A DNA stretch of 64,000 nt from Clostridia bacterium. GTDB taxonomy: Bacteria > Bacillota > Clostridia > Lachnospirales > Lachnospiraceae. The notes under the pieces were generated by a model. It was not told the origin of the DNA. It made no database searches and saw only the letters and a list, made by a program, of their open reading frames with translations. Positions 8,272 through 16,510 of the stretch are shown in pieces. The stretch lies in NCBI GenBank assembly GCA_009929615.1, contig SAAB01000008.1, positions 21,988 to 85,987 on the forward strand, in the 5' to 3' direction. The position numbers and the translations under genes were made by a program. Positions within the stretch are counted from its first letter, which is position 1. Each line of letters begins with the position of its first letter.

Positions 8272-9617
8272 CCTGCCCTTTCAATCACGATTCGTTTTCC
8301 AACAGATGTTACTTTGCCGGAAATACTCGCATGAATATTTGCACCCATAGCACCTTCCGGTATAGCTGCAATCAACTGACCTTCTGTCACCATGTCTCCC
8401 ACCTGAACAACCGGCTGAGACGGTGCACCAATGTGCATGCTGACAGGAATCTCCACCTTATCCGGGGTCCCTTCCTTTAGGTCGTCAATCTTTAAGTCAT
8501 ACCATGGCAGCACGCCAACGCGGGCAGCCACCCGGCCTGCCGGAATCTTTCGTCCCTCCCGGTTTTTATCTGCCACATAGACAGTGTCTTCCTTCGTGTA
8601 CCTGATTCCTGCTTCTCTAAGAGCACCTTTAATTACCTGATTTACCCGTTTCGGCTGTAAGCCCATCGGACAGGCATAATCTTCACAAATACCACATTCG
8701 CAGCAGAGAGCTGCATTCTGGATATCCTTATCATCTAAAATAGTCGAAACTTCTCCGGCCATTCCCAGCTTTCGCATGATTCTATTTGGATACAGCGGAT
8801 GTCCAAGTAAATGTCTTGGACACATATCCGTACAAAAACTGCATTGAATACAGGCTGATTTTGCACGATTAAACATATGGCGAAGAGAAATCTGAGTCTT
8901 GGCAGCAATAGCTCCATCTTCAGGAAGAACGAGAATACCGGAGGTTGTCTTCGTAACAACCGCGTCCTTCGCCTCTTCCATCGTCATCCTTGCACCCATC
9001 ATAGGGCCACCGGATACAATAAAGTATCTGGATTTCTTTGGACCGCCTGCCAGTTGGATACAGTCCTCATAGGATGTTCCAATCGGCACATGAAGCACTG
9101 TTGGCTGTTTCACCTCACCGGTAACCGTCAGATATTTACCTGTAAAGCTTTTGCCCTCCATCGCATCACAGATGCCAAGCATGGTTGCAACATTGGAAAC
9201 AACACAGCCCACATCTAATGGTATGCCTGCCGGAGGAACAACACGGCCTGTCACTTCATAAACCATGGTCTGCTCATCACCTGCCGGATAAAAGCTATCC
9301 ATCTTTGCCAGTTCAACTTTTGATTTCTGCTGTTTTAAAACTTTTTCCAAAGCTTTAATCTCTTCCGTATAGGTCTTCTTCAAAGCAATACGGCAGTACT
9401 TAGCTCCAAGCATCTCACCAACAGCCTCTATGGCCTTAAGAACCTGTTCCCCCATATGTTTCATGATATATCGGTCTGTACGAAGCAGGGGTTCACACTC
9501 AGCGCCATTAATAATTAAATATTCTACCGGTCCGCCTGCGTACTTAACGTGGGTCGGAAATCCCGCACCACCGCAGCCGACAATGCCAGCTTCTTTTATA
9601 CAATTCAATAAATCCAC
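8268..9617 (-). CDS. pduS: PduS-like (RnfC-related) iron-sulfur flavoprotein, cobalamin reductase/electron carrier
   Basis: 449 residues, matching PduS length. The N-terminus GIVGCGGAGFPTHVKY is the RnfC/NuoF-like glycine-rich flavin/NADH region. Two ferredoxin-like [4Fe-4S] motifs follow: CIQCSFCTDMCPR (about residue 255) and CCECGICEDYACP (about 303). A C-terminal barrel-sandwich segment runs from about residue 380. PduS reduces cob(III)alamin for adenosylation in propanediol microcompartments; here it can serve EutT or reoxidise NADH. It lies between eutN and the pduT-like gene in the same operon. Confidence 0.88.
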   Translation of the reverse strand: MDLLNCIKEAGIVGCGGAGFPTHVKYAGGPVEYLIINGAECEPLLRTDRYIMKHMGEQVLKAIEAVGEMLGAKYCRIALKKTYTEEIKALEKVLKQQKSKVELAKMDSFYPAGDEQTMVYEVTGRVVPPAGIPLDVGCVVSNVATMLGICDAMEGKSFTGKYLTVTGEVKQPTVLHVPIGTSYEDCIQLAGGPKKSRYFIVSGGPMMGARMTMEEAKDAVVTKTTSGILVLPEDGAIAAKTQISLRHMFNRAKSACIQCSFCTDMCPRHLLGHPLYPNRIMRKLGMAGEVSTILDDKDIQNAALCCECGICEDYACPMGLQPKRVNQVIKGALREAGIRYTKEDTVYVADKNREGRKIPAGRVAARVGVLPWYDLKIDDLKEGTPDKVEIPVSMHIGAPSQPVVQVGDMVTEGQLIAAIPEGAMGANIHASISGKVTSVGKRIVIERAG

Positions 9618-9634
9618 GGGTTCACTTCCTGTTC

Positions 9635-9910
9635 TTATTTTTTAGCTTTCATAATCTCCATGGAGTCTATGATACCTACGATTGCGCTATCTACCGGAAT
9701 ATCTTCTTTTCCGGCGGCACGGCGAGCTGTACTTCCTGTAACAACAAGTACATCCTCACCTACACCGGCTCCAACCATATCTGCTGCCACAAAAACATCC
9801 CCTTTATTCTGGGCTGTTTCTGTTTCCTTAACGATCATCAGCTTCTGTCCGTTTAAGGCATCCTGTTTTTTTGTTGCCCATACATGTCCTATTACTCTAC
9901 AAATAAGCAT
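9635..9910 (-). CDS. eutN: EutN/CcmL-type BMC vertex protein
   Basis: 91 residues. MLICRVIGHVWATKKQDAL and the downstream DMVGAGVGEDVLVVTGS are hallmarks of the pentameric BMC-P family that caps the vertices of the polyhedral shell. Full length for the family. It is preceded closely by the pduL-type gene and followed 17 bases later by the pduS-like gene. Confidence 0.93.
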   Translation of the reverse strand: MLICRVIGHVWATKKQDALNGQKLMIVKETETAQNKGDVFVAADMVGAGVGEDVLVVTGSTARRAAGKEDIPVDSAIVGIIDSMEIMKAKK

Positions 9911-9920
9911 ACAAGTCCCC

Positions 9921-10814
9921 CTAAACGATTTCTATCTCTTTGTGTCCGGCTTTAATAATATCTTTAGCGGCCGGAGTAATAATTGTTCCTTTGGCAAAAC
10001 GAAGTGTTCCGCAGCTGCAGCTGCCGATATATTCCTTTGCCATCTTTTCTGTCACTACTTTCTCCCGTATAATGTCATCACAGCACTTCTGGGAAACTGC
10101 AGGGACTTTTGTATTCAAGGCTGAATCAGAACAGCATTTTTCCTCTTCTAAGACAGCACAAACATTCTTTACAACTTCACTGATTAACTGTTCCATATTC
10201 ATTGCCGACATCCCCTTACTTTCACACGGCATACCATACAGAATAAAAGCTTCTGTACCTACACGGTAACCGCAGGCATTGGCTTCATCAAAGTCAATAT
10301 GCATGGCCGGAGCAAATTTCTCATTGACACGAATCGGCACATCTTCAAAAATCACCTTTCGGTCACTTAAAACCTCTACCCGAACCTTATCACCATCCGA
10401 AACACCATATTCTACCGCATCCTGAGGACGCATATGAATATGATTTCTGGCTATGATGACACTGCCATTGGCTTTTATCTCTCCATGAGAGCCAATAATC
10501 ATCACATCGGATGCCCCTTCCAGATTGCCCGATAAGTTTACCGGAGCTTTCACTCCGAGCTTACGGCAGTCCGTCTGAGACAGTTCTACCTGAACCGCTC
10601 CTCTGGCGGGTCCAAGAACAGCAACATTCTCCACACAGCCATCTTTTGTTACCAGTTTGACTCTTTGCTCACTCAGATACTCTCCCGGCTGGGACAAATC
10701 ACGACGTTTTTTCAACGTCGCACCCTTTCCGAAAAGTGCTTCAATGGCGGCTTGTGTCAAATGAACATGGCAGCCGGATGCTTCGATGAGAATCTTCTTT
10801 TTTTCTACATTCAT
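9921..10814 (-). CDS. pduL: PduL-type phosphotransacylase with extra C-terminal module
   Basis: 297 residues, against about 210 for simple PduL. Residues 8-195 form the duplicated PduL barrel with metal-binding histidines at HVHL (16/18), HIHM (125/127) and H172. It converts acetyl-CoA and phosphate to acetyl phosphate, recycling CoA inside the compartment. Residues 205-225 are an amphipathic helix of encapsulation-peptide type. The linker is rich in Cys (CC at 227-228 and 244-245, CSC at 266-268). Residues 252-297 resemble the N-terminus of the neighbouring EutT and of EutQ. The start overlaps the eutT stop by ATGA and has GGAGG 9 bases upstream. Confidence 0.88.
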   Translation of the reverse strand: MNVEKKKILIEASGCHVHLTQAAIEALFGKGATLKKRRDLSQPGEYLSEQRVKLVTKDGCVENVAVLGPARGAVQVELSQTDCRKLGVKAPVNLSGNLEGASDVMIIGSHGEIKANGSVIIARNHIHMRPQDAVEYGVSDGDKVRVEVLSDRKVIFEDVPIRVNEKFAPAMHIDFDEANACGYRVGTEAFILYGMPCESKGMSAMNMEQLISEVVKNVCAVLEEEKCCSDSALNTKVPAVSQKCCDDIIREKVVTEKMAKEYIGSCSCGTLRFAKGTIITPAAKDIIKAGHKEIEIV

Positions 10815-11569
10815 CTTCCACTGCCTCCCTCATAATAACCTGCCAGCCATCGACAGAATACAATATATACACCACTGCTCATACGGTTCAGATATTGAAT
10901 AATATCCGGCCTTTCCACAGTGCCATCCACCGCCGTAAAGGCATGGGCAGCCGAAAGTTCCGTTTCCCGGACTTTCGTCCGCAGACGGTTCAATGCCACT
11001 GCCATCTTTCCCATCTTATAAGATGGAATCGGGTGGTCTATACCCAGAAATTTCTTAGGATTATGAGAATGTTCCCGAATATCCCGGTCATTCATCCCTA
11101 AAAGTGTCATCGGTTCTAAAGGCTCATCCTTCACTTCCGCGCCAAGAATCTGGCGGGAATTTTCCAGAATATCACCCAAATCTTTAACCAATGGTTCACA
11201 GCCCGCGGCATCAGCCTCGGTCTGCAGACATATAATCTCCGCCTGCAGACTGTCTAAAAGCCCACGAAACTCAATTCTCGGATGGGTCTTTGGAACCAGA
11301 ATATTCCCCCTCAAATGGGTCATATGTTCCGGTTTCTCACTATAGCCATCACCTGTCTGAGCATCAATATATGTATTCGCTCCATGTCCTGAAAGAGGTG
11401 TTCTGGTCATGACTTCCTGCTGTTTTTCCATATACACCAGAGTTATGCCCCTGTCTCGAAGATATTCCTTAGCCAGAGGGGTCACAAATACATCCGGTTC
11501 AACCTGATATTCAGTTGTACTTTCCGCAAGTGCCGCGGCTCTTAACATAGTTTCTGTCAATATCTTCAT
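10811..11569 (-). CDS. eutT: EutT-type corrinoid adenosyltransferase
   Basis: 252 residues. It makes adenosylcobalamin from ATP and cobalamin for ethanolamine ammonia-lyase. The adenosyltransferase core runs from about residue 90 (HPRIEFRGLLDSLQAEI) to the C-terminus, with MGKMAVALNRLRTKVRETEL near residue 190. Residues 1-47 form a separate module ending TPLAKEYLRDRGITLVYM. The CCxxC metal motif of enterobacterial EutT is not present; only scattered Cys are seen. Start chosen at ATG 11567-11569 because AGAGG lies 8 bases upstream; an upstream TTG adds two residues. It sits between eutM and the pduL-type gene. Confidence 0.88.
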   Translation of the reverse strand: MKILTETMLRAAALAESTTEYQVEPDVFVTPLAKEYLRDRGITLVYMEKQQEVMTRTPLSGHGANTYIDAQTGDGYSEKPEHMTHLRGNILVPKTHPRIEFRGLLDSLQAEIICLQTEADAAGCEPLVKDLGDILENSRQILGAEVKDEPLEPMTLLGMNDRDIREHSHNPKKFLGIDHPIPSYKMGKMAVALNRLRTKVRETELSAAHAFTAVDGTVERPDIIQYLNRMSSGVYIVFCRWLAGYYEGGSGR

Positions 11570-11605
11570 AACCAAACCTCTTTTTCAATTCCTGAATTCA
11601 GGGAA

Positions 11606-11890
11606 TTATTTTAATGTAGGAAGGATATATTCTACTTCTTCGTGTGGTCTTGGAATTACATGAACACTTACTAATTCACCAACATTGGCTGCTGCTGCCG
11701 CACCTGCATCTGTTGCTGCTTTAACAGCGCCTACATCACCACGTACCATAACGGTTACAAGACCGCCACCAACATGTACTTTACCAATTAATGTTACGTT
11801 TGCTGCCTTAACCATTGCATCGGCTGCCTCAATAGAACCTACTAAACCTTTTGTTTCAATCATTCCTAAAGCCTGTACTACATCTGCCAT
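11606..11890 (-). CDS. eutM: EutM/PduA-type major BMC shell hexamer
   Basis: 94 residues, one canonical BMC domain: [20 protein letters not shown], then [20 protein letters not shown]. It builds most of the shell facets, and its pore passes small substrates. An AAGGAGG site lies 9 bases before the ATG, in keeping with high expression of a major shell protein. The gene is separated from eutE by about 90 bases holding a small inverted repeat (CCTTTT/AAAAGG), the largest internal gap of the operon. Confidence 0.95.
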   Translation of the reverse strand: MADVVQALGMIETKGLVGSIEAADAMVKAANVTLIGKVHVGGGLVTVMVRGDVGAVKAATDAGAAAAANVGELVSVHVIPRPHEEVEYILPTLK

Positions 11891-11979
11891 AATAATTGCC
11901 TCCTTAAATTAAATACGTTTTTTTCGCGTTTTTATGTTTTATATTATATATCATCATTCGCCTTTTAAAAAGGGAATAA

Positions 11980-13482
11980 TCAACCTTTTAAACGAGCCAA
12001 TACCGCACGGGTAATTGCCTCCACATCTTCTGCGGTTAATCCGCCATCATTTGATGTGCTGTTTGCCGGACCTGGCTGATATGCCACCGTGTCCGCCACT
12101 GGAACATTATATTTCTTCCGGATATCCGAAAGTTCTGTCACACCGCAGGCTACCCGGCGGATGTTAATCAGATTCATTGGTGTAATATTGTCGGAAGTTG
12201 CACTGCCGCCTACGGCTCCACATCCTAATGTCAATGCCGGAGCAAGATTGGTTGTTCCGCCGACACCGCCCAAAGCTCCCGGCGTATTCACAAGTAATCG
12301 TGATACTGGTTTCTTCAGGGCAAATTCCCGAATAACATCTGTATCTTCGGAATGGATAGTCATTGTATGACCGGCGCCTTCATTCTGAAGTATCTGAATA
12401 CTTCGTTCACAGGCTTCCTGCCATCCTTCCTCAACGAAAAATGCCAGAATCGGACAAAGTTTTTCGCGGGTATAAGGATTTCGCTTGGATACTTCTGTCT
12501 GTCTGGATACGAGGACTCTTGTTCCCTTTGGAATCTGAATACCTGCCATATCAGCAATCGCCTGAGCTGATTTTCCGACAATCTTAGGATTCATCGTTCC
12601 ATTATCTCTAAGAATAAAGCCTGCAACCTTTGCTGTCTGAGCTTCATCCATAAAATAACCACCCTGACGTTTTACTTCTTCAACAACCTGCTTTTCAATA
12701 CATCTTTCAGTCACAATGGACTGTTCCGATGCGCAAATCGTTCCGTTATCGAAGGTCTTGCTATCGAAAATCCGTCGAACAGCCTGAGGTATATTGGCTG
12801 AACGTTCAATAAAGGATGGGCCATTTCCCGGTCCTACTCCAATAGCCGAATTACCTGAACTATATGCGGCATGAACCATGGCCTCACCGCCAGTTGCAAG
12901 AATAACCCCGATATTCGGGTCCTTCAGCAGTGTGTCTGTCGCCTCAAGAGTTGTCAGCTGAATCACACCGATTAATCCTTCAGGAACACCTGCCTTACGG
13001 GCCGCCTCCTGAATCACCTTCACTGTTTCTAAAATACATTTTTTAGCTCCCGGATGAGGGCTGATAACAATACCGTTACCCGCTTTCAAAGAAATGAGGG
13101 TTTTATACATAACGGTTGATGTTGGGTTGGTCGATGGAATTAATGCGGCAATAACGCCCATCGGTACACCGACTTCCATAATGCCTTTCTCCCCATCTTC
13201 CCGAATCACACCAATGGTTTTCATATCTTTGATGGATTCATAAGTAATGGTACTTCCAAGAAGATTTTTTAACACCTTATCCTGCCAGATACCGAAACCG
13301 GTCTCTTCAACAGCCATCTTGGCCAGCTTCTCCGCATTGGCTGCACAGGCTTCAGCAATCGCTTTCACGATACCGTCAACCCGGCGCTGGTCAAAAGTGG
13401 AAAATTCTTCCTGGGCCTTTTTTGCATTGCGAATCAAATCCCTGACTTCCTGAATTGACTGCAAGTCCATATCAAGTCCCAT
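11980..13482 (-). CDS. eutE: CoA-acylating acetaldehyde dehydrogenase
   Basis: 500 residues from ATG 13480-13482 (GGAAAGGAG upstream). It oxidises acetaldehyde with NAD+ and CoA to acetyl-CoA inside the microcompartment. The catalytic Cys lies in FDNGTICASEQSIV (about residue 265), and cofactor-binding loops are typical of the acylating ALDH family. The N-terminal helix (DLQSIQEVRDLIRNAKKAQE) and the C-terminal helix GLTAEDVEAITRAVLARLKG after a flexible linker both look like encapsulation peptides. It lies 25 bases downstream of eutL. Confidence 0.94.
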   Translation of the reverse strand: MGLDMDLQSIQEVRDLIRNAKKAQEEFSTFDQRRVDGIVKAIAEACAANAEKLAKMAVEETGFGIWQDKVLKNLLGSTITYESIKDMKTIGVIREDGEKGIMEVGVPMGVIAALIPSTNPTSTVMYKTLISLKAGNGIVISPHPGAKKCILETVKVIQEAARKAGVPEGLIGVIQLTTLEATDTLLKDPNIGVILATGGEAMVHAAYSSGNSAIGVGPGNGPSFIERSANIPQAVRRIFDSKTFDNGTICASEQSIVTERCIEKQVVEEVKRQGGYFMDEAQTAKVAGFILRDNGTMNPKIVGKSAQAIADMAGIQIPKGTRVLVSRQTEVSKRNPYTREKLCPILAFFVEEGWQEACERSIQILQNEGAGHTMTIHSEDTDVIREFALKKPVSRLLVNTPGALGGVGGTTNLAPALTLGCGAVGGSATSDNITPMNLINIRRVACGVTELSDIRKKYNVPVADTVAYQPGPANSTSNDGGLTAEDVEAITRAVLARLKG

Positions 13483-13507
13483 ATATATTCTCCTTTCCAG
13501 TAACACT

Positions 13508-14161
13508 CTAATAATTTAAAGGGTCGTCTGCTATCTTATTTACCGTTTCTGCAAAGGCTTCACAAGCAGCTTTGCAAGCGGCCTGGTCCCCTGTCAGAAG
13601 ACCTCCGGCAAAGTTCGTTTCAGACGGTGGTCCATAAAAAACTTTCATTTCTACCTGGGCTGCTTTTAAGGCAGCATCCAAGCCAACCATCGCTTCCATA
13701 GGCGGTGCAATCAGGTAAGCCATGGCCGTTCCTTCCGGAACTCCGGCCCCCGCTGATAGATAACTTCCCGTTCTGGAAATACACTGTGCAAAGTAAAGGA
13801 TGGAATCATCGCTGTTTGCACTGTAAAAGCAGGCATCTCTTTCAATATAGCTAATCGCCGCTTCCAGACCGCTTCGCACTTCTGCCGGATTCCTTCCGGC
13901 AAGAATGCCTATAAATTCCCCTGCCAGCTTTGTACTTGCATTGGCCGCTCCGGCATACATACTCTTTGCATAGGCCACCCGGACTTCCGCTTTCTTCGTC
14001 GCTTCATCCAGAGCTGCATAGGATACATCATCGCAATCCGTTGTTATAAGACCAAGACTTCGCTCATCCGGTTGAAGCTCCAAGGCTTTTCTGAGCATCG
14101 GGTCCGCATTTGGTATCATCTTGACACTGAGAACGGTTGTTTTTATCGGATCATATTTCAT
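13508..14161 (-). CDS. eutL: EutL-type tandem BMC shell protein with gated pore
   Basis: 217 residues (EutL is about 219). Two degenerate BMC domains: LELQPDERSLGLITTDCDDV in the first and MEAMVGLDAALKAAQVEMKV in the second. It forms pseudohexameric trimers whose large central pore can open and close, proposed to pass cofactors. Lies 11 bases after eutC and 25 before eutE. Confidence 0.93.
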   Translation of the reverse strand: MKYDPIKTTVLSVKMIPNADPMLRKALELQPDERSLGLITTDCDDVSYAALDEATKKAEVRVAYAKSMYAGAANASTKLAGEFIGILAGRNPAEVRSGLEAAISYIERDACFYSANSDDSILYFAQCISRTGSYLSAGAGVPEGTAMAYLIAPPMEAMVGLDAALKAAQVEMKVFYGPPSETNFAGGLLTGDQAACKAACEAFAETVNKIADDPLNY

Positions 14162-14172
14162 CTTCCGTCCTC

Positions 14173-15120
14173 CTATTTCTTCAATTCAACGCCACTGGCC
14201 TTTGCATCAAGAATCTTTTGAATAACGTCAACGATATAGGCACCTGCTTCAACCGCCGGAATACCCCGGGCATGGATATTGGAAACAACGGTTCGTCTCG
14301 CTTCCGGCATACCCACCGTCGCTTTATAAGCGATGTAGGCACTCATACTCTCTGCCGTCGCTAATCCGGGCCGCTCACCGATAAGTACGCAGGTCACCGC
14401 TGCATTCAAAGCTTCGGATACCTGGTCCATGGCTGCCACACGTCCATTCTTTACAAAGAATGGTGTTCCGACTTTCAGGCCCTTCGCCTGAAGTCCTTCC
14501 ATAATAACCGGAAGAATATTTTCAAGATTGGCTTCGATGGCCGTTGATGACAAGCCATCCGAAGCATAAATCTGAACATCCACATCATGAAGACACTTGG
14601 AACGAAGCTCATCCATAGTCTCCGGTGAAAATACCCTGCCCAAATCCGGCCGGGTCAAAAACTGGGTTTTATCCGTACACCGGGTTTCTAAAGTAAAAAG
14701 TCCCATGCGGTCTAAAAGCCCCTGACTTACATCCATAAATACGGCATCTCTTGCCGCCGCATGGTCTGCACGAAGAGTCAGCATCGTCCGGGTTTTTAAT
14801 CTCGGCCCACAGTTGCCCACACCAATTCTGGCAGGTGTTCTGGCCATCATCCGTTCCAGGCCCTCACTGTCCTCAATATGGTCCAGCAGCGGCACTGCAC
14901 GAACTTCCTTCGATGTAATATCGCCAACGCCTTCTAAGGCCTGCACCGGGCGGTCGCCTCTGGATTCATGACACTTTGACTTCGGTGGTTTCTTTTCAGA
15001 TAAGACCGGTTTTACCGCAGTCTCTATCGTCTGGGGTGCTGAGACCGGAGTATCATTCTTCATGCTTTGAAGCACTGCATCTGCAATAGCATCAATCTGG
15101 CTTTGTGTTAACATCCGCAT
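14173..15120 (-). CDS. eutC: ethanolamine ammonia-lyase, small subunit
   Basis: 315 residues. With EutB it forms the adenosylcobalamin-dependent lyase that converts ethanolamine to acetaldehyde and ammonia. The catalytic core starts near residue 80 with LDHIEDSEGLERMMARTPARIGVGN in pieces; GLSSTAIEANLENILP and RPGLATAESMSAYIAYKAT are family-typical. Residues 1-20 (MLTQSQIDAIADAVLQSMK) are an amphipathic helix followed by a low-complexity Pro/Lys linker, matching the targeting extension known for EutC. It begins 8 bases after eutB. Confidence 0.95.
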   Translation of the reverse strand: MRMLTQSQIDAIADAVLQSMKNDTPVSAPQTIETAVKPVLSEKKPPKSKCHESRGDRPVQALEGVGDITSKEVRAVPLLDHIEDSEGLERMMARTPARIGVGNCGPRLKTRTMLTLRADHAAARDAVFMDVSQGLLDRMGLFTLETRCTDKTQFLTRPDLGRVFSPETMDELRSKCLHDVDVQIYASDGLSSTAIEANLENILPVIMEGLQAKGLKVGTPFFVKNGRVAAMDQVSEALNAAVTCVLIGERPGLATAESMSAYIAYKATVGMPEARRTVVSNIHARGIPAVEAGAYIVDVIQKILDAKASGVELKK

Positions 15121-15128
15121 CCTCCCCC

Positions 15129-16499
15129 TTATCTTCGTTTAAGGAATATGGTCGGATCTCCTGCACGCTCCGTGAGTCGTCCATTTTCCATAATTCCCAT
15201 CTTCTCCAACCAGACTTCAAATTCTCTGATTGGACGTTTCCCTAGAGTTTCCCGTACCGCATTCACATCGTGATAGGCATTGGTCTGATAATTCAGCATA
15301 ATATCATCACTGCCCGGTACACCTAATATGTAATTCACCCCGGCACTTCCGAGAAGTAGTGCAAGGTTCTCAATATCGTTCTGGTCTGCCTGCATATGAT
15401 TCGTATAACAGCAGTCACATCCCATCGGCACGCCGGAAAGTTTTGCCATAAAATGGTCCTCAAGTCCGGCACGAATAACCTGCTTGCTATCATATAAATA
15501 TTCAGGTCCGATAAAGCCGACAACCGTATTCACCATAAATGGTGCGAATTCTCTGGCATAGCCATAACATCTGGCCTCCATCGTCACCTGGTCAGCACCG
15601 AAATGGGCATCGGAAGAAAGTTCTGAACCCTGTCCCGTTTCAAAATACATCACATTCGGTCCAAGGGCTGTCCCCTGTCTGCGAAGGAGTTCTTTCGCTT
15701 CCCGAATGGTATCTGTGGTGAATCCAAAGGCTCTGTTGCCTTTTTCACTTCCAGCAATGGACTGAAAAATCATGTCACAGGGAGCACCCTGTTTCACAGC
15801 TTCAATCTGGGTTGTTATATGTCCTAAAACACAAATCTGTGTTGGAATATCAAATTTATTCTTTACTTCATCAAAGCGGCGAAGAACTTCTGCAAGGCTT
15901 GATACGGTATCATTTACCGGATTTAAACCGATGAGTGCATCACCACAGCCATAGCTCAAACCTTCAAAAAGAGAAGCTGTAATACCCTCCACATTATCTG
16001 TCGTATGATTTGGCTGAAGCCGTGTCGCCATAGTTCCTCGAAGACCTATCGTCGTATTACATCTGGCCGGAACTTGTATCTTCTGGGCTCCGTAAATCAA
16101 ATCGAGATTGGTCATGAGTTTTGCAACACCTGCCACCGTTTCACTGGTCAGGGCTCTTGACATATCCCGAATCTGTCCTTCTGTTGTAGAATAGCTGAGA
16201 ATCCATTCCCTCAAATCACTGACCGTCCAGTTTTTTATCTTATTATATAGTGTTTCATTAATGCTATCCTGATTTAACCGGGTAACATCATCTTCTTCAT
16301 AAGGGACTACCGGATTCTCTCTCAGGTCCTTAATAAGCATCTCAGAAAGAACTTCTTTGGCAGCGACCCTCTCCAAATCGGATTCAGCGGCAACCCCGGC
16401 AAGAATGTCTCCGGACTTTTCCTCATTGGCCTTCGCCAATACTTCCTTTACGGAATCAAATTTGAAAGTTTGTCCTCCTAATATTGTTTGATATGCCAT
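15129..16499 (-). CDS. eutB: ethanolamine ammonia-lyase, large subunit
   Basis: 456 residues, close to the 453 of enterobacterial EutB, and collinear with it: YSTTEGQIRDMSRALTSETV in the N-terminal part, then IGLRGTMATRLQPNHTTDN, and a conserved MGCDCCYTNHMQADQND region near the C-terminus. This (beta/alpha)8-barrel subunit binds ethanolamine and the corrin ring. First reaction of the pathway. It follows eutA after 11 bases. No truncation seen. Confidence 0.97.
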   Translation of the reverse strand: MAYQTILGGQTFKFDSVKEVLAKANEEKSGDILAGVAAESDLERVAAKEVLSEMLIKDLRENPVVPYEEDDVTRLNQDSINETLYNKIKNWTVSDLREWILSYSTTEGQIRDMSRALTSETVAGVAKLMTNLDLIYGAQKIQVPARCNTTIGLRGTMATRLQPNHTTDNVEGITASLFEGLSYGCGDALIGLNPVNDTVSSLAEVLRRFDEVKNKFDIPTQICVLGHITTQIEAVKQGAPCDMIFQSIAGSEKGNRAFGFTTDTIREAKELLRRQGTALGPNVMYFETGQGSELSSDAHFGADQVTMEARCYGYAREFAPFMVNTVVGFIGPEYLYDSKQVIRAGLEDHFMAKLSGVPMGCDCCYTNHMQADQNDIENLALLLGSAGVNYILGVPGSDDIMLNYQTNAYHDVNAVRETLGKRPIREFEVWLEKMGIMENGRLTERAGDPTIFLKRR

Positions 16500-16510
16500 A
16501 ATGCACCACC

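Noticed and set aside
11955..11979. Terminator between eutE and eutM
   Set aside because: The CCTTTT/AAAAGG hairpin is short and A/T-rich with no clear U-run after it; more likely an mRNA processing or stability feature.
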